Below are positions 34,295 to 42,692 of a stretch of 64,000 bases of DNA, in pieces. The translations under genes were made by a program, and so were the position numbers. The stretch comes from Endobugula sp965225895 (GTDB lineage Bacteria; Pseudomonadota; Gammaproteobacteria; Pseudomonadales; Cellvibrionaceae): NCBI GenBank assembly GCA_965225895.1, contig CBDDBR010000011.1, positions 62,001 through 126,000 on the forward strand. Direction: 5' to 3'. The notes under the pieces were generated by a model. It was not told the DNA's origin and ran no database searches. It saw only the letters and a list, made by a program, of their open reading frames with translations. The stretch's first letter is position 1. Every line of letters begins with the position of its first letter.

Positions 34295-35045
34295 GCAACA
34301 GGCGGAGCAGCAAAAATTTGATGTGGTTTTTTCGGGCGGTATTGCTGACGGTTTTGTGTTGGCGGCGGTAAAAGAAAAAGCGGCACAAATTTTTAAAATG
34401 GATGACCAAAAAATTGCGGGTTTATTTCAAAATAAGTCGCTGGCATTGAAGAAAAATATTGATGAAAATGCTGCCAATAAGTACCAAAAAGTGCTGACGC
34501 AAATCGGTATGGTGGTATCGATTGTTCCGCATGAAGCGGCACTGAATACCTCATCCTCTTCGGCGGTTGTAGGGCGGCAATCCAGTCACCCTTCTTCAGT
34601 ATCTTCTGTAGCTTCAGGGCACAAAGAAAAAACGCTAACAAAAAATGACACCTCGCGATCACAAGCCTTCGATTCATCTAAACATTGGACATTAGAGGCA
34701 GCGGGCGCACGGCTAACGGATGCATCGAGTGTTAATGTCACGCAGCCGCAGGATATTACAGTGCCCGATTATACGTTGCGCTCTCAGCCTTGTAATATTT
34801 TAGCGTCAGAAGAAATGCTGCCCACGGCTTCAGCGCCTGTATTGCCTGATCTTGCTCGTATTACCATGCGTGATGTGGGTGAAGATTTGTTGAGTGATTC
34901 AGAAAAGCCAGTGATCGTTGCAGTAGATGTTCGCGTAAATGATTTATCTATGCGTGAGGTAGGGAGTGAGCTACTCTCTGATGATGAAAAGCAGGTGTTT
35001 GTAGAAAAGCCAGTGAACACGAGTCGCATTCAGCTTATCGAATAG
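34287..35045 (+). CDS. Uncharacterised protein with FDVVFSG-type N-terminal module
   Basis: 252 residues, not assigned to a named family. Residues ~10-80 form a compact alpha/beta module (KFDVVFSGGIADGF; FKMDDQKIAGLFQNKSLALKK; YQKVLTQIGMVVSIVPHE). I recognise it from uncharacterised proteobacterial proteins, where it is fused to other domains. The middle (~85-160) is Ser-rich and looks disordered. The end carries two copies of an acidic repeat, TMRDVGEDLLSDSEKP and SMREVGSELLSDDEKQ, about 30 residues apart. The ATG overlaps the cysE stop, so it is translated with cysE. No membrane segment. Confidence 0.7.
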   Translation: MSEQQAEQQKFDVVFSGGIADGFVLAAVKEKAAQIFKMDDQKIAGLFQNKSLALKKNIDENAANKYQKVLTQIGMVVSIVPHEAALNTSSSSAVVGRQSSHPSSVSSVASGHKEKTLTKNDTSRSQAFDSSKHWTLEAAGARLTDASSVNVTQPQDITVPDYTLRSQPCNILASEEMLPTASAPVLPDLARITMRDVGEDLLSDSEKPVIVAVDVRVNDLSMREVGSELLSDDEKQVFVEKPVNTSRIQLIE

Positions 35046-35111
35046 ATTTTGGATGAATGAATAATTATCACCTATTATCTATATATAGTTATTTTTGTAG
35101 GAGAAGGGATC

Positions 35112-36326
35112 ATCAAACTGTATCAGTCTATTAAACGCTTTTTTCAGCTGGAAATTGCTGGAGGTATATTGCTGATTTGTTCTGCAATACTAGCGGTCAT
35201 TTTTGCCAATACCTTTTTATCGGATTATTACCAGCTATTACTGTCTGCGCCAGTTGAAATACGTATTGGTTTTTTAGAAATTGCCAAGCCGTTATTGCTC
35301 TGGATTAATGATGGTTTGATGGCGGTATTCTTTTTTCTTGTGGGTTTAGAGCTAAAACGAGAAATGTTAGAAGGTGAATTATCCGATAGGCGTAATATTA
35401 TTTTGCCAGGTGTCGGAGCTATTGGTGGTATGTGTGTGCCAGCATTGGTGTTTTTGTATTTTAATTCGTCTGATCCCGTGAGTTCTCAAGGCTGGGCAAT
35501 TCCAGCGGCAACCGATATTGCATTTGCCTTGGGGGTGCTTGCGTTATTGGGCTCGCGTGTGCCTTTGGCGCTTAAAGTATTCTTAACATCCTTAGCGATT
35601 ATTGATGATATTGGCGCAATTATTATCATCGCTATTTTTTATACGGATCAAATATCGTTTGGTGCTTTGGTGATGGTTGCTGCGTGTTTACCGATATTGA
35701 TTTTGTTAAATCGTTATAACGTAGAAGCAAAAACGCCTTATATGATAGTGGGTACTATTTTGTGGATTGCGACCTTAAAATCAGGTGTTCATGCCACGTT
35801 GGCAGGGGTGGTGATGGCCATGTTTATTCCTATGCGCAGCAAAGCGAATCCAGAGGTTTCACCGTTAAAAGACCTAGAGCATAGTTTGCATTCGATTGTG
35901 GCTTTTTTTGTGTTGCCTGTGTTTGCCTTTGCTAATGCGGGTATTGATTTTTCAGGTATGGGGGTCGATCAAATACTACACCCTGTGCCTATAGGTATTG
36001 CGCTGGGTTTATTCTTAGGTAAGCAGGTGGGTATTTTTGGTTTATGTTATATCTGCGTTAAATTGCGGTGGGTGAGTTTACCGCATAATGTGAGTTGGCT
36101 ATCGCTGTATGGTGTGTCGGCTCTGTGCGGTATTGGGTTTACCATGAGTTTATTTGTAGGCTCGCTGGCTTTTGATAGCTCAGGTATTGATGTGTTGTTT
36201 GATGAGCGTCTCGGTATTATTTTAGGGTCTATTGCCTCAGGCACCGTAGGGTATTTTATCCTACGCTACAGTTTACCTAAGGCAAAACCCGAAAATAAAA
36301 GCGGTATTGATTATCGACTGCTTTGA
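35112..36326 (+). CDS. nhaA: Na+/H+ antiporter NhaA, apparent AUC start
   Basis: About 404 residues. It exports sodium in exchange for protons across the inner membrane. The core Asp pair is in SLAIIDDIGAI; twelve helices are visible. The first ATG/GTG/TTG in frame is the TTG at 35169, but the open frame upstream encodes KLYQSIKRFFQLEIAGG, the conserved NhaA N-terminus with its amphipathic and first membrane helix. GGAG (35100-35103) lies 8 bases before ATC at 35112, so initiation at AUC (35109 or 35112) is inferred. Sequencing error is the alternative. The 3' end overlaps the convergent regulator gene by 16 bases. Confidence 0.85.
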   Translation: MKLYQSIKRFFQLEIAGGILLICSAILAVIFANTFLSDYYQLLLSAPVEIRIGFLEIAKPLLLWINDGLMAVFFFLVGLELKREMLEGELSDRRNIILPGVGAIGGMCVPALVFLYFNSSDPVSSQGWAIPAATDIAFALGVLALLGSRVPLALKVFLTSLAIIDDIGAIIIIAIFYTDQISFGALVMVAACLPILILLNRYNVEAKTPYMIVGTILWIATLKSGVHATLAGVVMAMFIPMRSKANPEVSPLKDLEHSLHSIVAFFVLPVFAFANAGIDFSGMGVDQILHPVPIGIALGLFLGKQVGIFGLCYICVKLRWVSLPHNVSWLSLYGVSALCGIGFTMSLFVGSLAFDSSGIDVLFDERLGIILGSIASGTVGYFILRYSLPKAKPENKSGIDYRLL

Positions 36327-37894
36327 ATGATTTCTTGGCGAATATCTTTCATACTTAATGATGGTTCTTGAGCCATAGGATTGTCATTGCACTTCGTGTC
36401 TCTAGGGCACAATCCTCCGCGAGGACAAATCACAATCGCATCGTGATTGAGTCCTCTCTCTACCCATGTGATATTTAAAATACGGCTAATGCGTCGTAAT
36501 TCCTTTTTAATAGACTCTGGAATGGGGGCTTCACCGCCATTGGCAATGCAGGTATCCCGTATTGTGTTAGCAATTTCTTGAGGATCGATACCTTGCGATG
36601 CAAACGCAGGGTTTAAGTCAATGCCTACACACAATACATGGGGGTTGCCAGCAAGGTCTGTGGTGCAGATGGAGTCACAGGAGTAAATAATGTTTTCATT
36701 ACCCTTACGCAAAATCGAAATTTGCGCTTTAGGAGTATTGGCTCGTGTGCTTAATACGCGAAAGAGTGACCAATGTGGGCAGGGGTCTTGGATGGGTCGC
36801 ATATTGCCAATGGGTAATGGAATACCATTGCCTCGATATACTGCTTTTAAGCGGCCTGGGGGGTAGGCATCAAAATAATGCCAATGCGGGTAAGAGGATA
36901 CAGATGTCATTCTACGCATATATGCCGAGGGTGAAACACCAATGGGAATGTTGGCATCAATAGCATGGGCAGTGCGATTTAAATGTTGTTTAAAGGGGAC
37001 TTTAGGGCACAGTAATGCGCCTGCAAAAAAGCCGCATTCAAAGTCTCGCCATGCTTGTAAAATATCAGTAGAGTCAATGGTCATAGACTCGTGAAGTTCA
37101 TTCGCCTCACGGTGCATTTGACCAATTAAGCCATGACCCGCCGCATTTGTGCTTGATAGTCCGTCATTGCCATAAAGCGCGTAATGCCCAATGTGGCTCG
37201 CAAGGTCAAATTTTAATCGTTCTGGGTATTGCTGTAGTACTTCGTTGATATAGATGGTGCCAGGGGATTCGTAAAAGGAACGAACCAAGGTATTGGTGGA
37301 TTTGTTCGTTTCATCAATAATAGAATCGGGGTCGCGATTAAACCATTTGATGGTCATTCCCATTTTTTTAATCAGTGCATTCAGGTCATCTAGACCAAGA
37401 GGCATTTGTTTTTTACCGACCTCTTCAGCGGCTTTTTCAATATCGGGAAAATTGTTTTGATTGTACTCTTGGTGCGCACGAATTAATAAATGAGCAAATT
37501 GGCGTCCAGATGTACCTGTTTGCGATAGCATCTCTGGTAAGGCGCTCTGTAAATGTTGTTTAGAAAAGAGAAATTCAGGTTCCAGTGCAACGCCTTCAAT
37601 GCCGCCTTTTTGTAATTTGTTGTCAATAATTAGCTCATTGTCAGGCGATTCATCTAAAAACCAGCTAAGCTCTTTTTGAAAGACTTCAGCAATTACCGTG
37701 AGCATATCTTCGCTGGGTACGCGTTTGCCGTTTTCTATCATTGAGAGGTAAGAGATAGATGGTGCGTTATCGGCGTCAATTTGCACGCAGCGCACCGATA
37801 AATCTTCCATAGTGAGGTTGTTACGCTTTCTTAGATTGCGTATTTTGGTGCCTAAAAAATGGCCTTTACGTAAAAGTGATGATTTCTTTTTCAT
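36311..37894 (-). CDS. XRE-family regulator with ScfR/DUF3612-like domain
   Basis: 527 residues. An N-terminal helix-turn-helix (~14-75; LGTKIRNLRKRNNLTMEDLS then SISYLSMIENGKRVPSEDML) is followed by a long region like the short-chain fatty-acyl/ScfR or DUF3612 regulators. The tail carries closely spaced cysteines in CPRGGLCPRDTKC. Relatives such as RamB control acetate and glyoxylate genes. It is divergent from malate synthase and isocitrate lyase, so control of the glyoxylate shunt is inferred. Three 14-bp-phased repeats lie immediately upstream of its ATG, predicting autoregulation. Ligand unknown; acyl-CoA or glyoxylate-cycle metabolite is a guess. Confidence 0.8.
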   Translation of the reverse strand: MKKKSSLLRKGHFLGTKIRNLRKRNNLTMEDLSVRCVQIDADNAPSISYLSMIENGKRVPSEDMLTVIAEVFQKELSWFLDESPDNELIIDNKLQKGGIEGVALEPEFLFSKQHLQSALPEMLSQTGTSGRQFAHLLIRAHQEYNQNNFPDIEKAAEEVGKKQMPLGLDDLNALIKKMGMTIKWFNRDPDSIIDETNKSTNTLVRSFYESPGTIYINEVLQQYPERLKFDLASHIGHYALYGNDGLSSTNAAGHGLIGQMHREANELHESMTIDSTDILQAWRDFECGFFAGALLCPKVPFKQHLNRTAHAIDANIPIGVSPSAYMRRMTSVSSYPHWHYFDAYPPGRLKAVYRGNGIPLPIGNMRPIQDPCPHWSLFRVLSTRANTPKAQISILRKGNENIIYSCDSICTTDLAGNPHVLCVGIDLNPAFASQGIDPQEIANTIRDTCIANGGEAPIPESIKKELRRISRILNITWVERGLNHDAIVICPRGGLCPRDTKCNDNPMAQEPSLSMKDIRQEIIQSSR

Positions 37895-37933
37895 TTTGTA
37901 AAATTAACGTTGTGAAATTTTATTTGTTAAATT
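37895..37933. repeat. Iteron array A: three 11-mers at 14-bp period
   Basis: TTTGTAAAATT (37895), GTTGTGAAATT (37909), TTTGTTAAATT (37923), all in the same orientation with 3-bp linkers. They touch the regulator start codon and follow its predicted -10 box, as expected of an autorepressor site. Confidence 0.75.
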
Positions 37934-37955
37934 GTAGTGTTTTTTACACTACAAT
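37931..37955. promoter_or_regulatory. Promoter of the regulator, overlapped by a 10-bp inverted repeat
   Basis: On the minus strand TTGGCA (37960-37955) and TACAAT (37936-37931) are 18 bp apart, a fair sigma-70 promoter. The spacer and -10 hold a perfect inverted repeat ATTGTAGTGT/ACACTACAAT around TTTTT. Operator or hairpin. Confidence 0.55.
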
Positions 37956-38061
37956 GCCAATCTAGAAAAACATGATAAATCGCCGCTTTCCCTTGTATTG
38001 CTTGGTTTTTGCGCGAAAGTAGTGCGCCATGTCGCTATTGTAAAAAGAGTGAAAAACGCAT

Positions 38062-38100
38062 TTTGTGAAATTGACACTGTGAAATTTCTTTTGTGAAATT
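38062..38100. repeat. Iteron array B: three 11-mers at 14-bp period before malate synthase
   Basis: TTTGTGAAATT (38062), ACTGTGAAATT (38076), TTTGTGAAATT (38090), same orientation and same 14-bp period as array A, 167 bp away. A TTGACA (38071-38076) lies between units 1 and 2, with TGAAAT 17 bp on, so the array would cover the malate synthase promoter. Confidence 0.75.
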
Positions 38101-38280
38101 ACATTTTGTTTTGAGTTACACTGTATTCAGTGCTTAAATTGAGTGAACTGTTCATGCTTTTATATGAGCGGTATGGCCCATTTTAGGTCAGGTACGAATA
38201 CGAGCTATTGGTGCCGAGAAGTTTATAATGAAGTCCGTAATAAAGTTAAACGAAGTAAATTGAAATTAGAGGCAATTAAC

Positions 38281-40461
38281 ATGACAGATTCAGCGCTAGA
38301 GGTTAAGCAAGACTTAATCATTCATTCAGCGTTTCGTCAGTTTATCGATGACGAAGTTCTACCACTTACACAGCTAGATCCAAGCAAGTTTTGGGCAGAT
38401 GTGGCATCAGTCGTCGAAGAGTTTGCCCCCGTCAATGCTGCGTTACTTGAAAAGCGTGAGCAGCTTCAAGCGCAAATCACTGACTGGTATCAGCAGAACG
38501 ATTATGCGGCTACGGACATGGAAAGCTATAAAAAATTCTTAAGCGATATTGGCTATCTTGTTGAAGAGGGTGACGATTTTTCTCTTGAAACAGAAAATGT
38601 TGATGCCGAGATCGCTACAATGGCGGGGCCACAGCTAGTGGTACCTGTTAAAAATGCACGCTTTGCATTAAACGCTGTGAATGCGCGCTGGGGCAGTCTA
38701 TACGATGCACTTTACAGCAGCGATGTTATTTCTAAGCAAGGTAAATTATCGCCTACCGCTGAATACAATAAGTATCGCGGTCAAGAAGTGATTAATTACG
38801 GTCGTAAATTTTTAGATAAGCACTTTCCATTAAAAGACGGCTCGCATCGTGACGTTGTGTTGTATCAAGTGTATTACCAGCAAATGATCGCCGTGCTAAG
38901 TGATGGCGTATATGTAGGCCTAAAAGAACCTAAGCAATTTGTTGCTTACAATGGTTCTAAGAATGCACCGACAGAATTGTTATTCAAAAATAATGGTTTA
39001 TTAGTTGAGCTAAGTGTTGCCCCAAGTGGTAAGACGGGCAAATTAGACGTTGCTGGTGTGGATGATATTCGTCTTGAGTCAGCGCTTACCACTATTATGG
39101 ATTGTGAAGACTCTGTTGCTGCCGTTGATGCCGAAGATAAAATTCAGGTTTACCGCAACTGGTTAGGCCTTATGTTAGGTACCTTATCTGAGACAGTAAC
39201 GAAAGGTGATAAAACGGTTATTCGTCGTATGAAGAAAGACCGTGTTTACACTAGCCCCGATGGTGAAGACTATCCTGTGCGTCGCCGTAGCTTAATGTTT
39301 GTGCGTAATGTGGGTCACCTAATGACCAATGACGCGATTCGCGATGCGCAAGGTAATAATATTCCAGAAGGTATCTTAGATGGTATTTTCACAGCATTAA
39401 TAGGCGCTATTGATTTACAGAAAGAAGGCAAAGGCGCGATTGCAAACAGTAAAGAAGGCAGCATTTATATTGTTAAGCCAAAAATGCATGGGCCTGAAGA
39501 AGTTACCTTTACTTGTCGTTTGTTTGATCGTATCGAGCAAGTGGTAGGTTTAGCCGAGAACACGCTAAAGCTAGGTATTATGGATGAAGAGCGCCGTACT
39601 ACGGTTAACTTGAAAGAGTGCATTCGTGCTGCGAAACAGCGTTGTGTATTTATTAATACGGGCTTCCTTGATCGTACGGGTGATGAAATTCATACCAGCA
39701 TGCAAGCGGGCGCATTTTTACCAAAAGGTGATATTAAAGGTGAACCTTGGATTGCGGCTTACGAAGACTGGAATGTTGATATTGGTTTGGCATGTGGTTT
39801 AGAAGGTAAAGCGCAAATCGGTAAAGGTATGTGGGCGATACCCGATCAAATGGCTGAAATGATGAAGCAGAAAAAAGCACATCCACTAGCGGGCGCTAAT
39901 ACTGCATGGGTGCCATCGCCTACAGCGGCAACATTACACGCTTTGCATTATCATGATGTTGATGTATTTGCTGAACAAGAAAAGCTTAAGAGTCGTGAGC
40001 GTGCCAATATTGATGATATTTTAACGTTACCATTATTAAATCGAACGTTAACGGCTGAAGAAATCGAGAAAGAAATTGAAAATAATGTACAGGGATTATT
40101 AGGTTACGTTGTACGTTGGATTGATGCGGGCGTAGGCTGTTCTAAAGTGCCAGACATTAATAACGTTGGTTTAATGGAAGATCGCGCGACGTTACGTATT
40201 TCAAGTCAGCACTTGGCTAACTGGATTCATCATGGCATTTGTACTGAAGAACAGGTAATTGCCAGTATGAAGAAAATGGCTGCGGTGGTTGATCTGCAAA
40301 ATGCGAATGACCCAAGCTATAAGAATATGTCACCCAATTTCGATGGCAATATAGCATTTAAAGCTGCATTAGATTTAGTGGTTAAGGGTAAAGAGCAACC
40401 AAGTGGTTATACTGAGCCGCTATTGCACGAGTACCGTCAGCAAGCAAAAGCAGCGCAATAA
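38281..40461 (+). CDS. glcB: Malate synthase G
   Basis: 726 residues, the size of the monomeric G isoform. It condenses glyoxylate with acetyl-CoA to malate, the second step of the glyoxylate shunt. Visible segments include MDCEDSVAAVDAEDK near residue 275 (catalytic-loop Asp/Glu), RMKKDRVYTSPDGEDYPVRRRSLMFVRNVGHLMT near 320-350 (in pieces) and FINTGFLDRTGDEIHTSM near 455. I chose the ATG at 38281, preceded by GAGG, over a GTG-started extension from 38143 that reads as leader. It follows iteron array B. Confidence 0.95.
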   Translation: MTDSALEVKQDLIIHSAFRQFIDDEVLPLTQLDPSKFWADVASVVEEFAPVNAALLEKREQLQAQITDWYQQNDYAATDMESYKKFLSDIGYLVEEGDDFSLETENVDAEIATMAGPQLVVPVKNARFALNAVNARWGSLYDALYSSDVISKQGKLSPTAEYNKYRGQEVINYGRKFLDKHFPLKDGSHRDVVLYQVYYQQMIAVLSDGVYVGLKEPKQFVAYNGSKNAPTELLFKNNGLLVELSVAPSGKTGKLDVAGVDDIRLESALTTIMDCEDSVAAVDAEDKIQVYRNWLGLMLGTLSETVTKGDKTVIRRMKKDRVYTSPDGEDYPVRRRSLMFVRNVGHLMTNDAIRDAQGNNIPEGILDGIFTALIGAIDLQKEGKGAIANSKEGSIYIVKPKMHGPEEVTFTCRLFDRIEQVVGLAENTLKLGIMDEERRTTVNLKECIRAAKQRCVFINTGFLDRTGDEIHTSMQAGAFLPKGDIKGEPWIAAYEDWNVDIGLACGLEGKAQIGKGMWAIPDQMAEMMKQKKAHPLAGANTAWVPSPTAATLHALHYHDVDVFAEQEKLKSRERANIDDILTLPLLNRTLTAEEIEKEIENNVQGLLGYVVRWIDAGVGCSKVPDINNVGLMEDRATLRISSQHLANWIHHGICTEEQVIASMKKMAAVVDLQNANDPSYKNMSPNFDGNIAFKAALDLVVKGKEQPSGYTEPLLHEYRQQAKAAQ

Positions 40462-40467
40462 TTTGCC

Positions 40468-40505
40468 ACGTTGTGTGGCTAGAAATGGCCGCACAACGTA
40501 GTTTT
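40468..40505 (+). terminator. Terminator after malate synthase
   Basis: The 12-bp stem ACGTTGTGTGGC/GCCGCACAACGT (one G-U pair) has an 8-nt loop and is followed by AGTTTT. Confidence 0.7.
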
Positions 40506-40654
40506 GCTGTAAAGCGATAACGTTGAAGAATGAAATAATTGAATCGTTTGTATGGTGCTGTGATCACACCAATGAATAGTGTGTATCACTGCTGTTTATA
40601 TAAGCGATGACCCGATTTTTACTTCGGGCCTGTCAAGTAGGCATTAGTATTCTG

Positions 40655-40667
40655 TTTTGTGACAAAA
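40655..40667. promoter_or_regulatory. Palindrome TTTTGTGACAAAA upstream of aceA
   Basis: A perfect palindrome around one central G; its left half contains TTTGTGA, the core of the iterons before malate synthase. It lies ~60 bases before the aceA -35. The rest of the 438-bp gap holds a terminator and a promoter, no gene. Confidence 0.4.
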
Positions 40668-40725
40668 AGGCTTAAAAGTTGAGCGTGTTAGACGTTTTTA
40701 CGCTATTTTTAAAGCATTAAACAAC

Positions 40726-40754
40726 TTTACAGAGATGTTAAATCCCCGTATGAT
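40726..40754 (+). promoter_or_regulatory. Promoter of aceA
   Basis: TTTACA (40726-40731), a 17-bp spacer, then TATGAT (40749-40754), followed by GCGCGCCC. This leaves a leader of about 140 bases before the ATG. Confidence 0.65.
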
Positions 40755-40899
40755 GCGCGCCCGTGGTATTAATTAGCCTATGTTTTAGGCTGCTCCAATG
40801 AAAACAATTTAGCTTAAATTTAAGGCGTTGTTTGTTATCAAACAGCAGTATATTGTTTTTTAAATTCTGTAATATTGTTATTAACTTAGAGGGATTAAC

Positions 40900-42495
40900 A
40901 TGTCCGACTACACTCAAGACACCGCAGCTGTCGCTGCTTTATGCGAAGCTAATGGGAGTCCTTGGAACGCCATTAACCCTGAATCTGCAGCGCGTATGCG
41001 TGCACAGAACAAATTCAAAACAGGCCTACAGATTGCTCAGTACACTGCAGACATTATGCGTGCTGACATGGCGGCATTTGACGCTGACAAGACTAAATAC
41101 ACACAGTCTTTAGGTTGCTGGCACGGTTTTGTAGGTCAGCAAAAACTGATCTCTATCAAAAAGCATTTTGGTACTACTGAGCGTAAATACTTATACCTTT
41201 CAGGTTGGATGGTTGCTGCACTACGTTCTGACTTTGGTCCTCTTCCTGACCAATCTATGCACGAAAAAACAGCAGTTGCTGGCTTAGTTGAAGAGCTATA
41301 CACATTCCTACGTCAAGCGGATGCGCGTGAACTAGGCGGTCTTTTCCGTGAGTTAGATAAAGCACGTGAAGCGGGTGATGCAGCGAAAGAAGCTGAAATT
41401 CAAGACAAAATTGATAACCACGAAACTCACGTTGTACCTATCGTTGCAGATATCGATGCTGGTTTTGGTAACGCTGAAGCGACTTACCTAATGGCTAAGC
41501 AAATGATCGAAGCAGGTGCATGTGCACTTCAAATCGAAAACCAAGTAGCTGACGAAAAGCAATGTGGTCACCAAGACGGTAAAGTAACTGTACCTCACGC
41601 TGACTTCCATTCTAAAATTCGTGCACTACGTTATGCATTCTTAGAATTAGGTATCGACAACGGTATTATCGTTGCGCGTACTGACTCAGAAGGTGCTGGC
41701 CTAACAAAAGAAATCGCTGTAGTTAAAGAGCCAGGCGATTCAGGCGATATCTACAACTCTTACTTAGACGTTGAAGAAGTTGCTCCAGAAGATACTGCTG
41801 AAGGTGATGTTCTTATCAGCCGTGATGGCAAATTAGTACGTCCTAAGCGTTTACCTTCAGGCTTATATCAGTTCCGTTCAGGTACTGGCCATGAGCGTTG
41901 TGTATTTGACTGTATTGGTGCTATTAATGCTGGTGCAGATCTACTTTGGATCGAAACTGCAGTGCCAACTGTACACGAAATTGCTGGCATGATGGATGAC
42001 GTTCGTAAAGTACACCCAGATGCGAAGCTAGTTTATAACAACTCGCCATCGTTCAACTGGACACTAAACTTCCGTCAGCAAGCATATGACGCATGGGCTG
42101 AAGCAGGTAAAGACGTTTCTGCTTATGACCGTGGCGATCTAATGAATGCATCATACGATGATTCTGAATTAGCAGCTGAAGCAGATGCGCGCGTTAAGAC
42201 TTTCCAAGCGGATACTTCACGTGAAGCTAACGTATTCCACCACTTGATTACTCTTCCAACGTATCACACAACTGCATTGTCTGTTGATAACTTGGCGAAA
42301 GAATACTTCGGTGAGCAAGGCATGTTAGGTTATGTTGCTGGCGTACAGCGTAAAGAAATCCGTCAAGGTATTGCCTGTGTTAAACACCAAAACATGTCAG
42401 GTTCTGACATCGGTGATGATCACAAAGAATACTACGCGGGTGAAAACGCGCTTAAAGCGGGCGGTGCGAAGAACACTTCTAACCAGTTCAGCTAA
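40900..42495 (+). CDS. aceA: Isocitrate lyase
   Basis: 531 residues, the longer Pseudomonas-type isoform (E. coli: 434). It splits isocitrate to succinate and glyoxylate and feeds malate synthase, whose gene is just upstream. The catalytic cysteine loop is KQCGH with Cys222; the metal site VADIDAGFGN is near 184, and NNSPSFNW near 382. An AGAGGG ribosome site precedes the ATG. Own promoter at 40726-40754, so it need not be co-transcribed with glcB. Confidence 0.96.
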   Translation: MSDYTQDTAAVAALCEANGSPWNAINPESAARMRAQNKFKTGLQIAQYTADIMRADMAAFDADKTKYTQSLGCWHGFVGQQKLISIKKHFGTTERKYLYLSGWMVAALRSDFGPLPDQSMHEKTAVAGLVEELYTFLRQADARELGGLFRELDKAREAGDAAKEAEIQDKIDNHETHVVPIVADIDAGFGNAEATYLMAKQMIEAGACALQIENQVADEKQCGHQDGKVTVPHADFHSKIRALRYAFLELGIDNGIIVARTDSEGAGLTKEIAVVKEPGDSGDIYNSYLDVEEVAPEDTAEGDVLISRDGKLVRPKRLPSGLYQFRSGTGHERCVFDCIGAINAGADLLWIETAVPTVHEIAGMMDDVRKVHPDAKLVYNNSPSFNWTLNFRQQAYDAWAEAGKDVSAYDRGDLMNASYDDSELAAEADARVKTFQADTSREANVFHHLITLPTYHTTALSVDNLAKEYFGEQGMLGYVAGVQRKEIRQGIACVKHQNMSGSDIGDDHKEYYAGENALKAGGAKNTSNQFS

Positions 42496-42548
42496 GCAGT
42501 ACGTATTATATAATGGCGCCTTTGCTTAGGTTGCCATTATAGATACAT

Positions 42549-42585
42549 AAAAGGCGATACCTTGAAAGGGGTGTCGCTTTTTTTA
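42549..42585 (+). terminator. Terminator after aceA
   Basis: GCGATACC/GGTGTCGC stem, extended by AAAAG, with a loop of about 8 nt and seven T residues. Confidence 0.85.
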
Positions 42586-42692
42586 TGGATGATTTTTTCA
42601 ATTTTTTAACAAAAGCGTAAAAAGAATTTAATGGCTTTTTAGGCTAAAATAGACCCCCAGTTTTTACTACAACCGATAAAGCGATCTAGAAT

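Noticed and set aside
35169..36326. NhaA starting at TTG 35169
   Set aside because: It would lose the conserved IKRFFQLEIAGG N-terminus and part of the first membrane helix, and has no ribosome site at the right distance.
38143..38280. Extension of malate synthase to a GTG at 38143
   Set aside because: The extra 46 residues do not resemble the family; the ATG at 38281 has GAGG upstream and gives the family length.
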